Of a DNA stretch of 16,849 bases, positions 1 to 7,156 are shown piece after piece; the first letter of the stretch is position 1; each line of letters starts with the position of its first letter. The translations under genes were made by a program, and so were the position numbers. This DNA is from Dehalococcoidia bacterium. Lineage in GTDB: Bacteria > Chloroflexota > Dehalococcoidia > GIF9 > UBA5629. Under the pieces are notes generated by a model. That model searched no databases. It was not told the DNA's origin and was given only the letters and a program-made list of their open reading frames with translations. The DNA is taken from assembly GCA_030604795.1 (NCBI GenBank), contig JAUVVE010000004.1, positions 1 through 16,849 of the forward strand, in the 5' to 3' direction.

Positions 1-899
1 TCAAAAGTAGACACCACAGCCGAACCAACTGCTCCATCGCAGTGCGAGGCCAGAAAAGCCTCAGACGGGTTGGCCACCTCTATCAAGCCTCCTCCGCTCA
101 TCTCAAAAACTCCCACTTCATTCGTGGCGCCAAAACGATTCTTGGCACTCCGCAATATGCGATAACTACTGAAGGTTTCACCCTCGAGATAAAGGACCAC
201 GTCGACAATGTGCTCCAGCACCCTGGGGCCAGCGATAGCCCCGTCTTTGGTTACATGTCCGGCAATAAGAACTGGGATACCAGTCTGTTTCGCCCAGCGC
301 ATAAGCCTCAGAGTGCACTCGCGTATTTGGGTAATACTACCTGGCGCCCCACCCAGGGCCTCGAGGTGAATAGTCTGGATAGAATCGATAACGACGAAAT
401 TGGCTGATGATTCGCCTAATCGCCCAAGGATGATCTCCAGATTAGTCTCGGGAAGGATGAAAAGCCTGTCGCCACCTATGCCTAGGCGTTCTGACCTCAG
501 CTTGATCTGCTGGGACGACTCCTCACCAGACACATACACTACCGTGCCTCCCCCGTCAGCCACGGCCGAGGACGCCTGAAGCAGCAGAGTAGACTTCCCG
601 ATACCAGGGTCACCGCCAACGAGCACCAGAGACCCACGCACTAAGCCACCACCCAGAACCCGATTAAGCTCAGCCAAAGGCAAGACAAGCCTGGGTGACG
701 TTTCAGTTCTCAGCTGGGAAAGCTCCCGAGGGGTGTTCTCCTCAGAGTACAGCCATGTAGCTCGAGGGCCAGGAGCAGTGACAACAGTCTCCACGAAGCT
801 ATTCCACTCCTGGCAGCCAGGGCAGCGTCCCAGCCACTTCGGGCTTGCTTTGCCGCATTGCTGACAGACAAAAACGGTCTTGGGCTTAGACCTGTTCAA
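1..899 (-). CDS. radA: DNA repair protein RadA (Sms), 3' end cut by window edge
   Basis: RadA is a RecA-like ATPase and branch-migration helicase that helps RecA in recombinational repair. The visible 299 residues begin with a four-cysteine zinc finger (C12, C15, C27, C30). The RecA-like core follows, with Walker A GGDPGIGKST at residues 95-104, a Walker B-like segment ending VVIDSIQT near 169-176, and the RadA signature KNRFG at 253-257. The Lon-protease-like C-terminal domain of the roughly 450-residue family lies mostly beyond the left edge. The start is TTG at 899: the in-frame stop TAG at 912-914 leaves no upstream ATG or GTG, an AGAGG ribosome-binding site precedes the TTG, and the zinc finger needs this N terminus. 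The gene lies downstream of clpC in the same direction, an order also known in Bacillus. The family assignment is certain; the start is very likely. Confidence 0.96.
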   Translation of the reverse strand, partial: MNRSKPKTVFVCQQCGKASPKWLGRCPGCQEWNSFVETVVTAPGPRATWLYSEENTPRELSQLRTETSPRLVLPLAELNRVLGGGLVRGSLVLVGGDPGIGKSTLLLQASSAVADGGGTVVYVSGEESSQQIKLRSERLGIGGDRLFILPETNLEIILGRLGESSANFVVIDSIQTIHLEALGGAPGSITQIRECTLRLMRWAKQTGIPVLIAGHVTKDGAIAGPRVLEHIVDVVLYLEGETFSSYRILRSAKNRFGATNEVGVFEMSGGGLIEVANPSEAFLASHCDGAVGSAVVSTF

Positions 900-996
900 G
901 TTATCAGACCTCTAACCGCCCTGCATTCCGCGTGATAGGTAACCGGTGCAATGTCACCACCAAGAAGTCGCTGAGAAAGCGGTTCAAGTACTAGAA

Positions 997-1034
997 AGGG
1001 CGGAGTCTTGCTGCTCTACGCTTCATTCCGCCCT
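997..1034 (-). terminator. Candidate clpC terminator hairpin
   Basis: AGGGCGGA at 997-1004 pairs perfectly with TCCGCCCT at 1027-1034, leaving a 22-nt loop. On the minus strand the 3' arm is followed by TTTCT. It lies about 50 nt after the clpC stop and before radA, so it may end or attenuate clpC transcription. The large loop and short T run make it a weak intrinsic terminator. Confidence 0.4.
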
Positions 1035-1052
1035 AAGAAGAGATGGTCTATT

Positions 1053-1068
1053 GTGAATCTAGATTCAC
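1053..1068. repeat. Perfect 16-bp palindrome between clpC and radA
   Basis: GTGAATCTAGATTCAC equals its own reverse complement, with no spacer. It lies 16 bp past the clpC stop on the minus strand. A hairpin without a loop is a poor terminator, so a dimeric protein-binding site is at least as likely. I saw no second copy in the window. Confidence 0.5.
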
Positions 1069-1083
1069 GAGGCGCAACTAACC

Positions 1084-3555
1084 TTATGCTTTCTCCTCCC
1101 CTGACAGGGCTCCAGCAGCAGCTCGAATCACGATATTCTCACCGTCACAATCCACCTTCACCGTATCCCCAGATTGGAACTCGCCACCCAGCAAAGCTTC
1201 AGAAAGCTTATCCTCAACCTCAGTCTGGATCACTCGACGCAAAGGCCGCGCTCCAAAGATGGGGTCGTAACCCTTTTCACCCAGCAAGTCCCTCGCAGCC
1301 TCGGTGACTTCCAGTTTGATGTTCTTTTCACCCAACGACTTGACCACTTCGCTGAGCATCAAATCAACAATCTGACGTATTTGCTCTTTGCTGAGGGAAT
1401 GGAAAACGACGGTGCCGTCAATGCGGTTGAGAAACTCGGGACGAAAGGTCTTCTTCAACTCCCCGAGCACTTTGTCCTTCATTTTCTCATACTGAACTTC
1501 GCGGCTCTTTTCCTCATCGCCCTGAGCCGTAAAACCCAGAGTCATATCACGTTTTATGAGTTCAGCACCGACGTTGCTGGTCATAACCAAGATACTGTTA
1601 CGGAAGTCAACCCGGCGCCCTTTAGCATCGGTCAGATGACCATCATCAAAAATCTGGAGCAGTATATTGAAGACGTCAGGATGTGCCTTCTCAATCTCGT
1701 CAAAGAGTATGACACAGTAGGAATTCCGCCTCACCGCCTCGGTCAATTGCCCTCCCTCATCATAACCAACATACCCCGGGGGAGCGCCCACCAGCCGAGC
1801 CACGCTGTGCCGCTCCATGAATTCAGACATATCGAGCCGGACCATACTATCCTCGCTGCCGAACATAAACTCGGCCAGGGCCCTCACCAATTCAGTCTTG
1901 CCCACACCCGTCGGTCCGAGGAAAATAAAACAACCTATGGGATGACGAATTTCCTTCAAGCCGGCACGGGCGCGTCTCACCGCCTTAGCCACAGTGACTA
2001 TGGCCTCATCTTGGCCAATAATTCGACCGTGCAACGCCTCTTCCATCTGGAGAAGGCGACTGGATTCGTCAGCGGTCAAGCGTACCACAGGGATTCCGGT
2101 CCACATGCTAACCACCTCAGCTATATCCTCCTCGACTACCGTCGGCTTCTCCTGCTTCTGCTTGTCTTGCCACTTCTGCTCCATGATACTGATCTTCTCC
2201 ATCAACTGGACTTCCCGGTCACGCAGCTCCGCACCATACTCGTACTCTTTAGCAGAAATAGCAGTATCTTTGTCCTTGCGGACAGTTTCCAGTGCTCGCC
2301 GAGCTTCAGCCAAACCCATGGGCACCGCTCCGCGCTTGATGCGCACGCGTGAAGAAGCCTCATCCATCAAGTCAATAGCCTTGTCGGGCAAGAACCGGTC
2401 TGGTATATACCTGGCTCCAAGAGAGGTGGCAGCCTGCAAAGCCTCGTCACTTATGATTAGGCGGTGATGCTCTTCATAGCGTTCCTTGATCCCTCTCAGA
2501 ACCTCCAGAGTCTCCTCCACAGTCGGTTCCGCCACCGTCACCGGCTGAAAGCGACGTTCCAGCGCAGCATCTTTCTCAATATGCTTGCGATAATCATCCA
2601 AGGTCGTGGCGCCAATACACTGGATCTCACCGCGCGCCAACGACGGCTTCAGAATATTCGAAGCGTCAACAGCGCCCTCGGCTGCGCCAGCGCCAACAAT
2701 GGTATGCAGCTCATCAACAAAAATCACGCAGTTGCCAGCGTTTTTTATCTCCTCAATGACCTTCTTCAGTCTCTCCTCAAATTCACCACGATATTTTGTG
2801 CCAGCTACCAGCGAGCCAATATCCAACGTCACCAGTCTCTTGCCCTGTAATGTCTCGGGAACATCACCTGCCACAATCCTGTGTGCCAGGCCCTCAACAA
2901 TCGCCGTTTTGCCGACACCCGGTTGGCCCACAAGCGCTGGATTGTTCTTGGTGCGACGGCTAAGAATCTGAACAACCCGCTCAATCTCCTTATCGCGGTT
3001 GACGATAGGGTCAAGCTTGCCAGCTTGCGCCGCGTTGGTCAGGTCGATGCCAAGCTGGTCTAGCACTGGTGTCCGAGCAGTACCGCGAGCAGCACCGCGC
3101 GCCTGAGACGCGCCCTGGCTAAGAAGATTGGTGATCTCGGCCTGTGCCCGCTCCGGTGTAATGCCAAAACTGTCCAATACACCGACAGCTGCTCCCTCGC
3201 GCTCACGCAACAAGCCCAACAGAAGATGCTCAGTGCCTATGTAACTATGGTTCATACGGCGGGCCTCATCCACCGCAAGCTCAATGACCCTCTTTGCCCG
3301 AGGAGTGAGCCCGACTTCACCGATGCTGGACCGCTCCCCCCTCCCCACTACAAACTCCACCGCCGCCCGTATCTTGCCTGGCGCCACACCCAAATTGGCC
3401 AAGACCTTGGCAGCTACTCCTTCCTCTTCAGCTATCAAGCCCAACAGGATATGCTCAGTATCAATGTAGTTGTGCCCAAAGCGTTGCGCTTCTTCCTGAG
3501 CTCGGGTCAGACATCGTCGAGCGCGTTCGGAGAATTTCTCAAACCTGTTAGCCAT
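1084..3555 (-). CDS. clpC: ATP-dependent Clp protease ATP-binding subunit ClpC
   Basis: ClpC is a cytoplasmic AAA+ unfoldase that feeds proteins to the ClpP peptidase for quality control and regulated proteolysis. All 823 residues are present, the usual length. Domain order: a double Clp N repeat (about 1-150), AAA+ module 1 with Walker A GQPGVGKT at 210-217 and Walker B VIFVDE at 277-282, a UVR/middle coiled region (about 420-465), AAA+ module 2 with Walker A GPTGVGKT at 547-554 and Walker B VILFDE at 615-620, and a C-terminal D2-small domain. An LGF tripeptide at 673-675 fits the ClpP-docking loop, and the middle region separates it from ClpB. The gene has its own promoter and no ctsR, mcsA or mcsB beside it, unlike the Bacillus operon. 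The ATG at 3555 is preceded by a modest AAGGG. Confidence 0.97.
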   Translation of the reverse strand: MANRFEKFSERARRCLTRAQEEAQRFGHNYIDTEHILLGLIAEEEGVAAKVLANLGVAPGKIRAAVEFVVGRGERSSIGEVGLTPRAKRVIELAVDEARRMNHSYIGTEHLLLGLLREREGAAVGVLDSFGITPERAQAEITNLLSQGASQARGAARGTARTPVLDQLGIDLTNAAQAGKLDPIVNRDKEIERVVQILSRRTKNNPALVGQPGVGKTAIVEGLAHRIVAGDVPETLQGKRLVTLDIGSLVAGTKYRGEFEERLKKVIEEIKNAGNCVIFVDELHTIVGAGAAEGAVDASNILKPSLARGEIQCIGATTLDDYRKHIEKDAALERRFQPVTVAEPTVEETLEVLRGIKERYEEHHRLIISDEALQAATSLGARYIPDRFLPDKAIDLMDEASSRVRIKRGAVPMGLAEARRALETVRKDKDTAISAKEYEYGAELRDREVQLMEKISIMEQKWQDKQKQEKPTVVEEDIAEVVSMWTGIPVVRLTADESSRLLQMEEALHGRIIGQDEAIVTVAKAVRRARAGLKEIRHPIGCFIFLGPTGVGKTELVRALAEFMFGSEDSMVRLDMSEFMERHSVARLVGAPPGYVGYDEGGQLTEAVRRNSYCVILFDEIEKAHPDVFNILLQIFDDGHLTDAKGRRVDFRNSILVMTSNVGAELIKRDMTLGFTAQGDEEKSREVQYEKMKDKVLGELKKTFRPEFLNRIDGTVVFHSLSKEQIRQIVDLMLSEVVKSLGEKNIKLEVTEAARDLLGEKGYDPIFGARPLRRVIQTEVEDKLSEALLGGEFQSGDTVKVDCDGENIVIRAAAGALSGEEKA

Positions 3556-3611
3556 GTTTGCCCTTGGTCGGTTAGTTCGTCCGCCAGCCTCAGCCCACCC
3601 CGTCCATCAAC

Positions 3612-3640
3612 ATTATAAGGCGTCTGGGTTGCTTAGTCAA
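3612..3640 (-). promoter_or_regulatory. clpC promoter (sigma-70 type)
   Basis: Read on the minus strand, the -35 is TTGACT (3640-3635), the spacer is 17 bp, and the -10 is a perfect TATAAT (3617-3612). Transcription would begin near 3605, giving a leader of about 50 nt before the clpC ATG. It lies after the 5S terminator, so clpC is transcribed separately from the 5S gene. I saw no CIRCE element. Confidence 0.85.
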
Positions 3641-3673
3641 AACACCCACGAACCCTCAGGCGCTCTACGGTGC

Positions 3674-3696
3674 AAAAAGCCTGGTTCCACCAGGCT
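3674..3696 (-). terminator. Intrinsic terminator of the 5S rRNA gene
   Basis: On the minus strand AGCCTGGT, a GGA loop and ACCAGGCT form a perfect 8-bp stem, followed directly by a T run. It begins 8 nt after the 5S 3' end. This is the clearest rho-independent terminator in the window. Confidence 0.92.
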
Positions 3697-3704
3697 CCGA
3701 GAAA

Positions 3705-3824
3705 CCTCTGGCAGTGGCCTATTTTCCCAAGGAGTTGCCCCCCAAGTATCGTCTGCGCTGAGGCGTTTCACTTCCGTGTTCGGGATGGGAACGGGTGGTT
3801 CCACCTCGCTCTAACCACCAGAGG
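3705..3824 (-). rRNA. rrf: 5S ribosomal RNA, free-standing
   Basis: The 120-nt minus-strand sequence has the conserved 5S landmarks. The ends pair as helix I (CCTCTGG at the 5' end with CCAGAGG at the 3' end). The loop B/C segment CCCATCCCGAACACGG is followed by AAGTGAAAC, and GATACT lies in the loop E region. The ends are placed from helix I and may be off by one or two bases. It has its own promoter 33 nt upstream and a terminator 8 nt downstream, and PadR-family and clpC genes flank it rather than 23S rRNA. It is therefore a separate transcription unit. Confidence 0.96.
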
Positions 3825-3856
3825 ATCCGACTCTAATAACACAATAGCCTGTAATA

Positions 3857-3885
3857 AATATACAGCGAAGAAGGCTTTTTGTCAA
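3857..3885 (-). promoter_or_regulatory. 5S rRNA promoter
   Basis: On the minus strand a perfect -35 TTGACA (3885-3880), a 17-bp spacer and -10 TATATT (3862-3857) point to a start near 3850, about 26 nt before mature 5S. It is back to back with the presumed padR promoter; the two -35 boxes are 13 bp apart. Confidence 0.88.
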
Positions 3886-3898
3886 ACGGGCTCTATAC

Positions 3899-3927
3899 TT
3901 GACGTTCATGGTTACCCATGCTACTCT
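3899..3927 (+). promoter_or_regulatory. Putative padR promoter
   Basis: TTGACG (3899-3904), a 17-bp spacer and TACTCT (3922-3927) preceded by TGC form a weak extended -10 promoter. A start near 3934 would leave a leader of about 38 nt before the chosen padR ATG. The -10 matches the consensus poorly, so this is only a candidate. Confidence 0.4.
3907..3920. promoter_or_regulatory. Putative PadR operator dyad
   Basis: CATGG (3907-3911) and CCATG (3916-3920) are perfect inverted half-sites separated by TTAC. The dyad lies inside the spacer of the presumed padR promoter, where a bound repressor would block RNA polymerase. Autoregulation is common in the PadR family; the site itself is inferred. 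Confidence 0.4.
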
Positions 3928-3971
3928 TGAAGCTTAGAGGCCTAGATTCTTGCCTCAGCGAGGTGACAAAG

Positions 3972-4307
3972 ATGAATTACGGGCGTGAATTGCTCAAGGG
4001 TAGCACCGATTCCTTACTCCTTTGCCTGATTAGTCATCAGCCGATGTACGGCTACCAGATCATAAAGGAACTGAAAGGAAGGAGTCACGGTTACTTCCAG
4101 TTCAAGGAAGGTACACTCTATCCAGCTCTTCATCGTTTAGAGAAAGCCGGGCTTGTTCAGGGCAGATGGCAAAAGCTACCCGCCGGTCAGGAGAGGCGCT
4201 ACTATCAGCTCACACAGAAGGGCGAGAAAGCACTGGCGGAGAGATTAGCGGTATGGCAAGATTTCTCAACAGCCGTGGACCTGATTATGCAGCCGGCAAG
4301 CGGTTGA
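3972..4307 (+). CDS. PadR-family transcriptional regulator
   Basis: This is a winged-helix repressor of 111 residues, the size of the short PadR subfamily (PadR-s2), which usually represses its own operon. Seen in the sequence: MYGYQIIKEL in helix 2, the recognition segment EGTLYPALHRLEKAGLV, the wing with RRYYQLTQKGEKAL, and a short C-terminal dimerisation helix. I chose ATG 3972 because AGGTGA lies 5 nt upstream and the family normally begins just before the ELLKG segment. An earlier in-frame ATG at 3918 falls inside the likely promoter dyad and would add 18 residues unlike the family. It is followed after 7 nt by a membrane-protein gene with a HAAS-like domain, a pairing seen in many Gram-positive and Chloroflexota genomes. 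The ligand is unknown. Confidence 0.9.
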   Translation: MNYGRELLKGSTDSLLLCLISHQPMYGYQIIKELKGRSHGYFQFKEGTLYPALHRLEKAGLVQGRWQKLPAGQERRYYQLTQKGEKALAERLAVWQDFSTAVDLIMQPASG

Positions 4308-4314
4308 TAAGGCA

Positions 4315-5232
4315 ATGACGGTCAAGTCGAATTACCTCGACGACCTCAAGAACCACCTGAGACTTGATCCCACAATCCAAACTGATGTGGTGCGAGAGCT
4401 TGGTGCGCACCTCGAAGACAGAAGCCAGGAGTTAAGCGAATCCGGGCTCTCTGAAGAAGAGGCAACGGCCACCGCGGTAGAGCTTCTGGGTTCTCCCCGA
4501 CTCGTCGCCAAGCAAATGTACGAGGTGTACAGCCAGGGTCGCTGGCCGCACGCCCTCTTCGCCGCTTTGCCTCATTTCCTGATTGCCTCACTCTTCGCCT
4601 TACATTGCTGGCACAGCACCGGTTGGTTATCAGCCACCTTAGTCGCAGTTATCTGCGTTGTCATCTACGGCTGGTGTCACGGCAAACCCGCTTGGCTTTT
4701 CCCCTGGTTGGGTTACTGTCTGTGTCCGGTAGTAGCTGTCGGTACGCTGTTGATTTACTTGCCGGGCGGCTGGGCTTGGCTTGCGGCTGCCGCCTACGCC
4801 CCACTGGTCCTGTTCATCTTGATCTCTGTGACCAAGCAAACGGTGAAGCGGGACTGGCTGTTTGCATCACTGATGTTGCTTCCTATTCCTATGGTCCTGG
4901 GCTGGATACTGGCACTCGGAATTGGGGAAAGGCTTCTGTCGTACGAACAGCTTTACAACGCTGCTCCATGGATTGCTCTGAGTTTTGCAGTGCTGGCAGT
5001 GACTGCCGCAACTTTCATCCGTATCAGGCAACGCTGGGCCAAGGCCGGAGCTTTGATAATCCTTGAGATTCTGGCTCTGATGATAGCAGCATGGGCTGGG
5101 AAGAATGCCGTCAGCTTCTGGGTCTGGCTGCTTCTGATTCTACTGTCTTTGTCTCTTCTGCTCAGCCCGGCGCTACTGGAACAGCGGGACAAGAAAAAGC
5201 TAAGCAAGGAATCGTCAAAGCTGACGGGGTAA
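4315..5232 (+). CDS. HAAS-domain multi-pass membrane protein
   Basis: The product has 305 residues. Residues about 1-75 form a soluble helical region with the pattern of HAAS/DUF1700-type domains (YLDDLKNHL, later LSEEEATATAVELLGSP and a basic end). About eight hydrophobic helices follow, near 79-97, 103-121, 126-149, 152-171, 181-202, 217-235, 243-260 and 267-287, and then a lysine-rich cytoplasmic tail. I see no enzyme or transporter motif. The start is 7 nt after the padR stop (tandem TGA TAA), so the two are almost certainly co-transcribed. HAAS domains commonly occur in genes paired with PadR regulators and are thought to take part in membrane signalling. The actual function is unknown. 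Confidence 0.8.
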   Translation: MTVKSNYLDDLKNHLRLDPTIQTDVVRELGAHLEDRSQELSESGLSEEEATATAVELLGSPRLVAKQMYEVYSQGRWPHALFAALPHFLIASLFALHCWHSTGWLSATLVAVICVVIYGWCHGKPAWLFPWLGYCLCPVVAVGTLLIYLPGGWAWLAAAAYAPLVLFILISVTKQTVKRDWLFASLMLLPIPMVLGWILALGIGERLLSYEQLYNAAPWIALSFAVLAVTAATFIRIRQRWAKAGALIILEILALMIAAWAGKNAVSFWVWLLLILLSLSLLLSPALLEQRDKKKLSKESSKLTG

Positions 5233-5289
5233 GCCAGCTCTGTGCCTTCGCCGTAATCAAACCAACCAAACCAAAGGCAGAGAACTGAA

Positions 5290-5305
5290 AACGGGGGGAA
5301 CCGTT
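5290..5305 (-). terminator. Weak hairpin at the convergent gene ends
   Basis: AACGG (5290-5294) and CCGTT (5301-5305) form a 5-bp stem with a 6-nt loop. On the minus strand the 3' arm runs into TTTTC. It overlaps the stop of the nuclease gene and lies between two convergent genes, so it may terminate transcription, but the stem is short. Confidence 0.35.
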
Positions 5306-5744
5306 ACTGATTCCAAACTCCTTTTTTCGTCTGCCTAGCTTCTTTCTCCAACGCCTCTAAATAGACTTGATACTTGACGTCGGGCGTGTAAGCTTTGGCG
5401 TAGGCGTAGCCTTGCCATACCATCTTAGCATTGACAAACGTGCCGTCAACGTAGACATAGCGTAGCAGTCTCCCGTATTTATCCTTCTCTGAGGTATCCT
5501 TTTCCAGCCTAACCCGTTTGCCCTCCACCAGTTCTCTGTTTGCCTTGTTTGCTTCCAAGTAGTAGAACTCGTCTTTTTCGGGAGCATCAATACCAATGTA
5601 ACGCACACGATAGCCGCCCTCAATGGCGATAGTATCGCCGTCGATGACCTGAATTACCTCAACCTCCCCCGAAGGCTCTTGGCAAGCCAACACCAGCATG
5701 ACGAGGAGAAGCAACAGAATGGCAAGCTTGCTACTGCCGCCCAT
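5304..5744 (-). CDS. Secreted SNase-like (thermonuclease family) lipoprotein
   Basis: This is a staphylococcal-nuclease-fold endonuclease, predicted to be attached to the outer face of the membrane. Counting from ATG 5744 there are 146 residues. A hydrophobic stretch (7-20) leads to the lipobox VLAC, with lipidated C21. The nuclease domain follows: VIDGDT (34-38) supplies the calcium ligands, VRYIGIDAPE (47-56) matches SNase R35, D40 and E43 (here R48, D53, E56), and KYGRLLRYVYVDG (89-101) supplies the R87 equivalent (R92). All catalytic residues are present, so the enzyme should be active. The start is uncertain. ATG 5744 has only AAGTAGG directly against it, ATG 5768 would add eight residues including an Arg-rich n-region, and a TTG at 5819 is also in frame. 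ruvB lies upstream after a 204-nt gap; no functional link is evident. Confidence 0.88.
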   Translation of the reverse strand: MGGSSKLAILLLLLVMLVLACQEPSGEVEVIQVIDGDTIAIEGGYRVRYIGIDAPEKDEFYYLEANKANRELVEGKRVRLEKDTSEKDKYGRLLRYVYVDGTFVNAKMVWQGYAYAKAYTPDVKYQVYLEALEKEARQTKKGVWNQ

Positions 5745-5948
5745 CCTACTTCTTGCGGCCTGACACATTGTCCGACTAGCTATGGATGCTGAGGCAACTG
5801 TGCTGACGATAGCAATCAAAGTCTTGCATCAACTGGTGGCTTGGAATACAGGTCGGCCCAGAACCGTGGCGCGAATGACACCGGCCTCGCCCACACTTCA
5901 CAATGTGGTGGCGCAATGAACATGGGGCGGACAAGGAGCCGAGCACCC

Positions 5949-6989
5949 TCACCATAAGCTTGCCTGAGGGGACTGCCATTTCTTATGATCAATCCCCAGG
6001 TGCTCACAAGCGAGTCTAGTGGCTACTCTACCGCGAGGTGTCCGTTCCAGGAAACCCAGTTGAAGAAGGTAGGGTTCATAGACATCCATTATGGTATCCG
6101 CTTCCTCACTGATGGAAGCAGCGACAGTGTCAAGCCCAACTGGCCCACAATCAAACTTCTGGATTATAGTGTGTAGAACCTTGTGGTCTACTTCATCCAA
6201 TCCGATGTGGTCTATCTCTAATTTCGAAAGTGCTTCAATGGCCACCGGTTCGGTAACTACCCCGTTTGCCATCACCTGAGCATAGTCGCGTACTCGCTTA
6301 AGCAGTCGATTAGCTACCCGTGGCGTCCCTCGAGCCCTGCAGGCAATCTGGGAGTAGCTGTCTTCCTCCACTTCCAAACCAAGAATGCTTGCTGAGCGTC
6401 TCAAGATTGTCTTGATCGCCGATTCATCGTAGAAATCAAGGCGATAGACAACCCCGAATCTGTCTCTCAAAGGTGGACTCATCAAGGCATACCGGGTAGT
6501 AGCCCCAATCAAGGTGAAGCGAGGAAGGTTCAAGCGCAGGTTTCTGGCTCCTGGGCCCTTACCAAGAATTATATCTATGGCATAGTCTTCCATTGCCGGA
6601 TAGAGAATCTCTTCCACAACGCGACTGAGTCGGTGCATCTCGTCGAGGAAAAGAGCATCGCCTTTTCGCAAGTTGGTCAAGATAGCTGCCAAGTCGCCCG
6701 GACGCTCTATTGCCGGGCCTGAGCTGACTTTGATGTTCACTCCCATTTCAGCGGTGATAATATGAGCTAATGTGGTTTTTCCCAGACCGGGTGGCCCATA
6801 GAGAAGAATATGGTCCAGTGGCTCGCCTCGCTTCTGGGCAGCGGCAATAGCTATCTTGAGGTTACCCTTGACCTTCTCCTGCCCGACAAAATCAGTCAAA
6901 CGCTTCGGCCGAAGGTTTGTATCCAAGGAAATATCCTCAGTACTAGGCTTGCCTGATATTATCCGTGCCGCTGCTTCGCCCTCTCGCAT
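5949..6989 (-). CDS. ruvB: Holliday junction branch-migration ATPase RuvB
   Basis: RuvB is the hexameric AAA+ motor that, with RuvA, drives branch migration of Holliday junctions during recombinational repair. The 346-residue product is full length. Motifs: the N-terminal LRPKRLTDFVGQ segment (26-37), Walker A GPPGLGKT (65-72), ERPGDLAAILTNL, Walker B LFLDE (113-117), sensor 1 IGATTR (161-166), the arginine-finger region SPPLRDRFG (171-179) and the C-terminal winged helix with RTPRGR. ruvA and ruvC are not adjacent. A promoter of its own, framed by an inverted repeat, lies just upstream, so it is probably not part of the rpoBC operon. No clear Shine-Dalgarno precedes ATG 6989, but no better start exists, and the roughly 20 residues before the conserved core fit the family. 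Confidence 0.97.
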   Translation of the reverse strand: MREGEAAARIISGKPSTEDISLDTNLRPKRLTDFVGQEKVKGNLKIAIAAAQKRGEPLDHILLYGPPGLGKTTLAHIITAEMGVNIKVSSGPAIERPGDLAAILTNLRKGDALFLDEMHRLSRVVEEILYPAMEDYAIDIILGKGPGARNLRLNLPRFTLIGATTRYALMSPPLRDRFGVVYRLDFYDESAIKTILRRSASILGLEVEEDSYSQIACRARGTPRVANRLLKRVRDYAQVMANGVVTEPVAIEALSKLEIDHIGLDEVDHKVLHTIIQKFDCGPVGLDTVAASISEEADTIMDVYEPYLLQLGFLERTPRGRVATRLACEHLGIDHKKWQSPQASLW

Positions 6990-7006
6990 GGCTGAGAAAC
7001 CAACCA

Positions 7007-7032
7007 GGATGTGTTGAAATTATATCACATCC
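7007..7032. promoter_or_regulatory. Putative operator over the ruvB promoter
   Basis: GGATGTG (7007-7013) and CACATCC (7026-7032) are perfect 7-bp inverted half-sites separated by 12 bp. They bracket the ruvB -10 box and cover the expected start of transcription, the classical place for a repressor. The sequence does not match the Bacillus or E. coli LexA box, so the binding protein is not identified. Confidence 0.5.
7019..7027 (-). promoter_or_regulatory. ruvB extended -10 promoter
   Basis: On the minus strand TGATATAAT (7027-7019) is a perfect TATAAT with an upstream TG. No good -35 is found at 16-18 bp, which fits an extended -10 promoter. Transcription would begin near 7012, about 23 nt before ruvB. 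Confidence 0.7.
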
Positions 7033-7076
7033 CAGCGTTACCGAAGCAAAGCTCAGAGGAACGACCCTATTACTAC

Positions 7077-7106
7077 AAGAATCCTCACTATGTAGTGAGG
7101 ATTCTT
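7077..7106. terminator. Perfect 14-bp hairpin after rpoC
   Basis: AAGAATCCTCACTA (7077-7090) pairs completely with 7093-7106 around a 2-nt centre. It lies 50 nt past the rpoC stop and upstream of the ruvB promoter, so it probably marks the 3' end of the rpoBC transcript. No long T run follows on either strand, so it may be a stabilising or processed 3' end, or a binding site, rather than a classical terminator. Confidence 0.55.
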
Positions 7107-7156
7107 ACGACTTGAAACCTGACCTAGATGGAGTTTCAGTTTTGACTGGCTTCAGT

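Noticed and set aside
1174..2352. A 392-codon open frame on the plus strand.
   Set aside because: It lies wholly antisense to clpC, whose protein is conserved throughout; the plus-strand translation has no recognisable motif.
3918..3971. An upstream ATG that would lengthen PadR by 18 residues.
   Set aside because: It lies inside the likely promoter dyad, has no ribosome-binding site and encodes a non-family extension; ATG 3972 has AGGTGA 5 nt upstream.
5745..5948. Possible small genes between the nuclease and ruvB.
   Set aside because: The minus-strand frames overlap ruvB or have no ribosome-binding site or recognisable product; only a weak CCACA/TGTGG hairpin is seen.
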